DNA from: Acidisoma silvae
GTDB taxonomy: Bacteria > Pseudomonadota > Alphaproteobacteria > Acetobacterales > Acetobacteraceae
DNA: 64,000 nt
NCBI RefSeq assembly: GCF_020618775.1
Contig: NZ_JAESVB010000006.1
Location: 212,430 to 276,429 of the forward strand
Direction: 5' to 3'
Every line of letters starts with the position of its first letter. The first letter of the stretch is position 1. The translations under genes were made by a program, and so were the position numbers. Below the pieces are notes generated by a model. It had not been told where the DNA came from. It worked only from the letters and a program-made list of their open reading frames with translations, and did not search any database. Below, piece after piece: positions 62,659 to 64,000 of this stretch.

Positions 62659-62665
62659 TCTGAAA

Positions 62666-63784
62666 TCACGGCAGGCGGACAGCCGTCGCGCGACGCCTGC
62701 CCCGTCGAAATTCGGAAGGCGCGCCGCCGAAGGACTTCACAAAGGCACGCGTAAAGGAACTATGCTCGGAATAGCCGATCAATGACGCAATGTCATGAAT
62801 CGATACATCGGTTTCCTCAAGATAATATTTGGCGGTCGACATGCGGATATAGGCGACAATGTCGGTGAATTGGAGCCCCACCGCCGACAAGCGCCGAAAC
62901 AGGCTGGCCCGGCTCACGCCCAGTTCTTTCGCGATCTCCTCCATGCCGCCTGCATTCGTCGCGATGTACCGACGGATGTAGAAGGCCATATTGGGAACCA
63001 GCGATTGATAGGCATTCGGTCGGATTGTGGCCATTGATGGAGCCGACAGGTCAGATTCCGGAGACTCCCTGAACAGAAGGCAGGTCTGATTCAATGCCGA
63101 TCTCGGAAACAGAATCGTCGTCGCCTTTGCCCCGAAACTCACCGGCATTTCAAACAGCTCGCGTATCTGATTACGGTCGGATCCGCGAAGATGCTCAAAA
63201 TGCAGTTCTTTCGGCCAGTATTGCACTGGCAAAAGCTTCCGCATGATCCTGACCAGAATGGCGGCCATCAGCTCCGCCATCTGTCTGCGTCGTGGGCTAA
63301 TACCATTTCGATATTGATATTCGAGCATTGCGTAGTCGCTCTCTACCGCCAGATGGAGACGCGCGTCGCTTTGCAGAAGCTGGAAATGTGTGGAGAGCTG
63401 CTTGATGGCGACAATGAGCGAGGTCGCGCTTTGCGCCGGCAGGATTCGCCTCAACAAGTCCGAAAGCCGGTATTTCATGCCTAGCTTGGCACCGGTCAGA
63501 GCATCATTGCTGGCCGTCGCGATATCTTCCAATATATCGCTGATATAGACACTGCTGTCATCCGATGACAGATCACGTGATACAGTCAGGACTTTTTCGT
63601 CTGCCAGCAAAAAATTTTTCTCGGCCATGCCTGCCACGGCAGTACGAATATAGTCCGACAGATCAGCCGCCAAAATGCCGCTCTCGCTCCAGCACATTTC
63701 TTCCAGCCGAGAACGCTCGCCGAATGTGTTGGAAGGGTAAGCCTCAGGCAAATTATGAGATAGCTGCGGCATGTGCCCCATCAA
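62666..63784 (-). CDS. AraC family transcriptional regulator
   Basis: A 372-residue regulator with the C-terminal double HTH (MEEIAKELGVSRASLFRRLS and VSIHDIASLIGYSEHSSFTR, ending AFVKSFGGAPSEFRRGRR). The N-terminal ~230 residues match the arabinose-binding-like sensing domain found in OruR/ArgR-type AraC proteins (PF12625-like), with YRLSDLLRRILPAQSA and MAELMAAILVRIMRKLLPVQ. Convergent with the EAL gene (7 bases between stops). Its target is unknown; it may control the adhesin region or an unseen divergent gene. Confidence 0.88.
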   Translation of the reverse strand: MMGHMPQLSHNLPEAYPSNTFGERSRLEEMCWSESGILAADLSDYIRTAVAGMAEKNFLLADEKVLTVSRDLSSDDSSVYISDILEDIATASNDALTGAKLGMKYRLSDLLRRILPAQSATSLIVAIKQLSTHFQLLQSDARLHLAVESDYAMLEYQYRNGISPRRRQMAELMAAILVRIMRKLLPVQYWPKELHFEHLRGSDRNQIRELFEMPVSFGAKATTILFPRSALNQTCLLFRESPESDLSAPSMATIRPNAYQSLVPNMAFYIRRYIATNAGGMEEIAKELGVSRASLFRRLSAVGLQFTDIVAYIRMSTAKYYLEETDVSIHDIASLIGYSEHSSFTRAFVKSFGGAPSEFRRGRRRATAVRLP

Positions 63785-64000
63785 CGTCGCTTATGCAAAC
63801 TCATGACACATAGCGACTAGTTTTTTGAGGGTAAATCATTGGTACTTTTTATCGGCAAGTAAGAGTTCCAATGTCAAATTCCGGATGCCCCCGCCATATC
63901 AAGTTTATGCCTTATCAAGCTATGACTTTACCCGCGGGCGCCCATTCAAATATACCTGATCTGTCAACATTGTTCATTGACATATCGCATTGTCGTGAAA
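63785..64000. other. Terminal intergenic region, AT-rich
   Basis: Region upstream of the AraC gene and running to the window end. AT-rich with several TATCAAG/CTTATCAAG-like repeats near 63899-63920. Probably promoter DNA for the AraC gene and for a gene beyond the window; no coding frame seen. Confidence 0.4.

Overview
The window is a high-GC bacterial chromosome segment, most likely from an alphaproteobacterium of the Rhodospirillales/Acetobacteraceae type. The evidence is a pyruvate dehydrogenase operon in which E1 beta carries its own lipoyl domain and is followed by E2, a GNAT gene, E3, lipA and a COQ10/RatA gene. Aerobic hemF, a DUF1491 gene and a tRNA-Arg(CCU) interrupted by a group I intron (known from alphaproteobacteria) agree. 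The species cannot be named from sequence alone.

Layout. 1-2664: end of a dipeptide/oligopeptide ABC importer (permease plus two ATPases). 2700-8700: an ABC-F gene with a structured leader, a secreted small protein, a PIG-V-like membrane glycosyltransferase and eutBC (ethanolamine ammonia-lyase, minus strand). 8841-12484: TonB-like protein, NUP-type nucleoside permease, a higA antitoxin behind a relic of its higB toxin, a Gdx/SugE exporter and a divergent HxlR regulator. 12503-19616: the pdhA-pdhB-pdhC-GNAT-lpd-lipA-ratA run (minus strand) with a 23-bp dyad upstream of pdhA. 19986-22170: a candidate polymorphic toxin/immunity cassette whose base composition changes abruptly inside the toxin gene. 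22257-25028: methyltransferase and leuA behind a leucine-rich leader peptide. 25114-38151: housekeeping and metabolic genes (Na+/H+ antiporter, mtnP, hemF, ilvE, DoxX, acyltransferase, Na/Pi symporter, DsbA-like, LysR, peroxiredoxin, acetamidase). 38262-38573: the intron-bearing tRNA-Arg. 39097-63784: a surface-glycan/adhesin region.

The most unusual object is the 13.9-kb gene at 47503-61407. It encodes about 3650 residues of degenerate 19-20-residue AIDA-type Gly/Ser repeats, then a Hedgehog/intein-type Hint domain starting at a Cys, two copies of a GWAWD accessory domain, and a complete GT4-type glycosyltransferase at the C terminus. Downstream on the same strand are an RTX-like glycine-rich protein, a 1040-residue double-domain glycosyltransferase with a related accessory domain, and a GT8-like transferase. 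A GT25 gene lies nearby, and an EAL-domain c-di-GMP phosphodiesterase and an AraC regulator lie upstream. The inferred theme is a giant, possibly self-processing and self-glycosylating surface protein, tied to c-di-GMP only by neighbourhood.

Three members of a dispersed GTCAT...ATGAC palindromic repeat occur at 22203, 26822 and 28955; the two long ones fold as cloverleaf-like elements of about 80 nt. Family names are from recognition of motifs; no database search was run.
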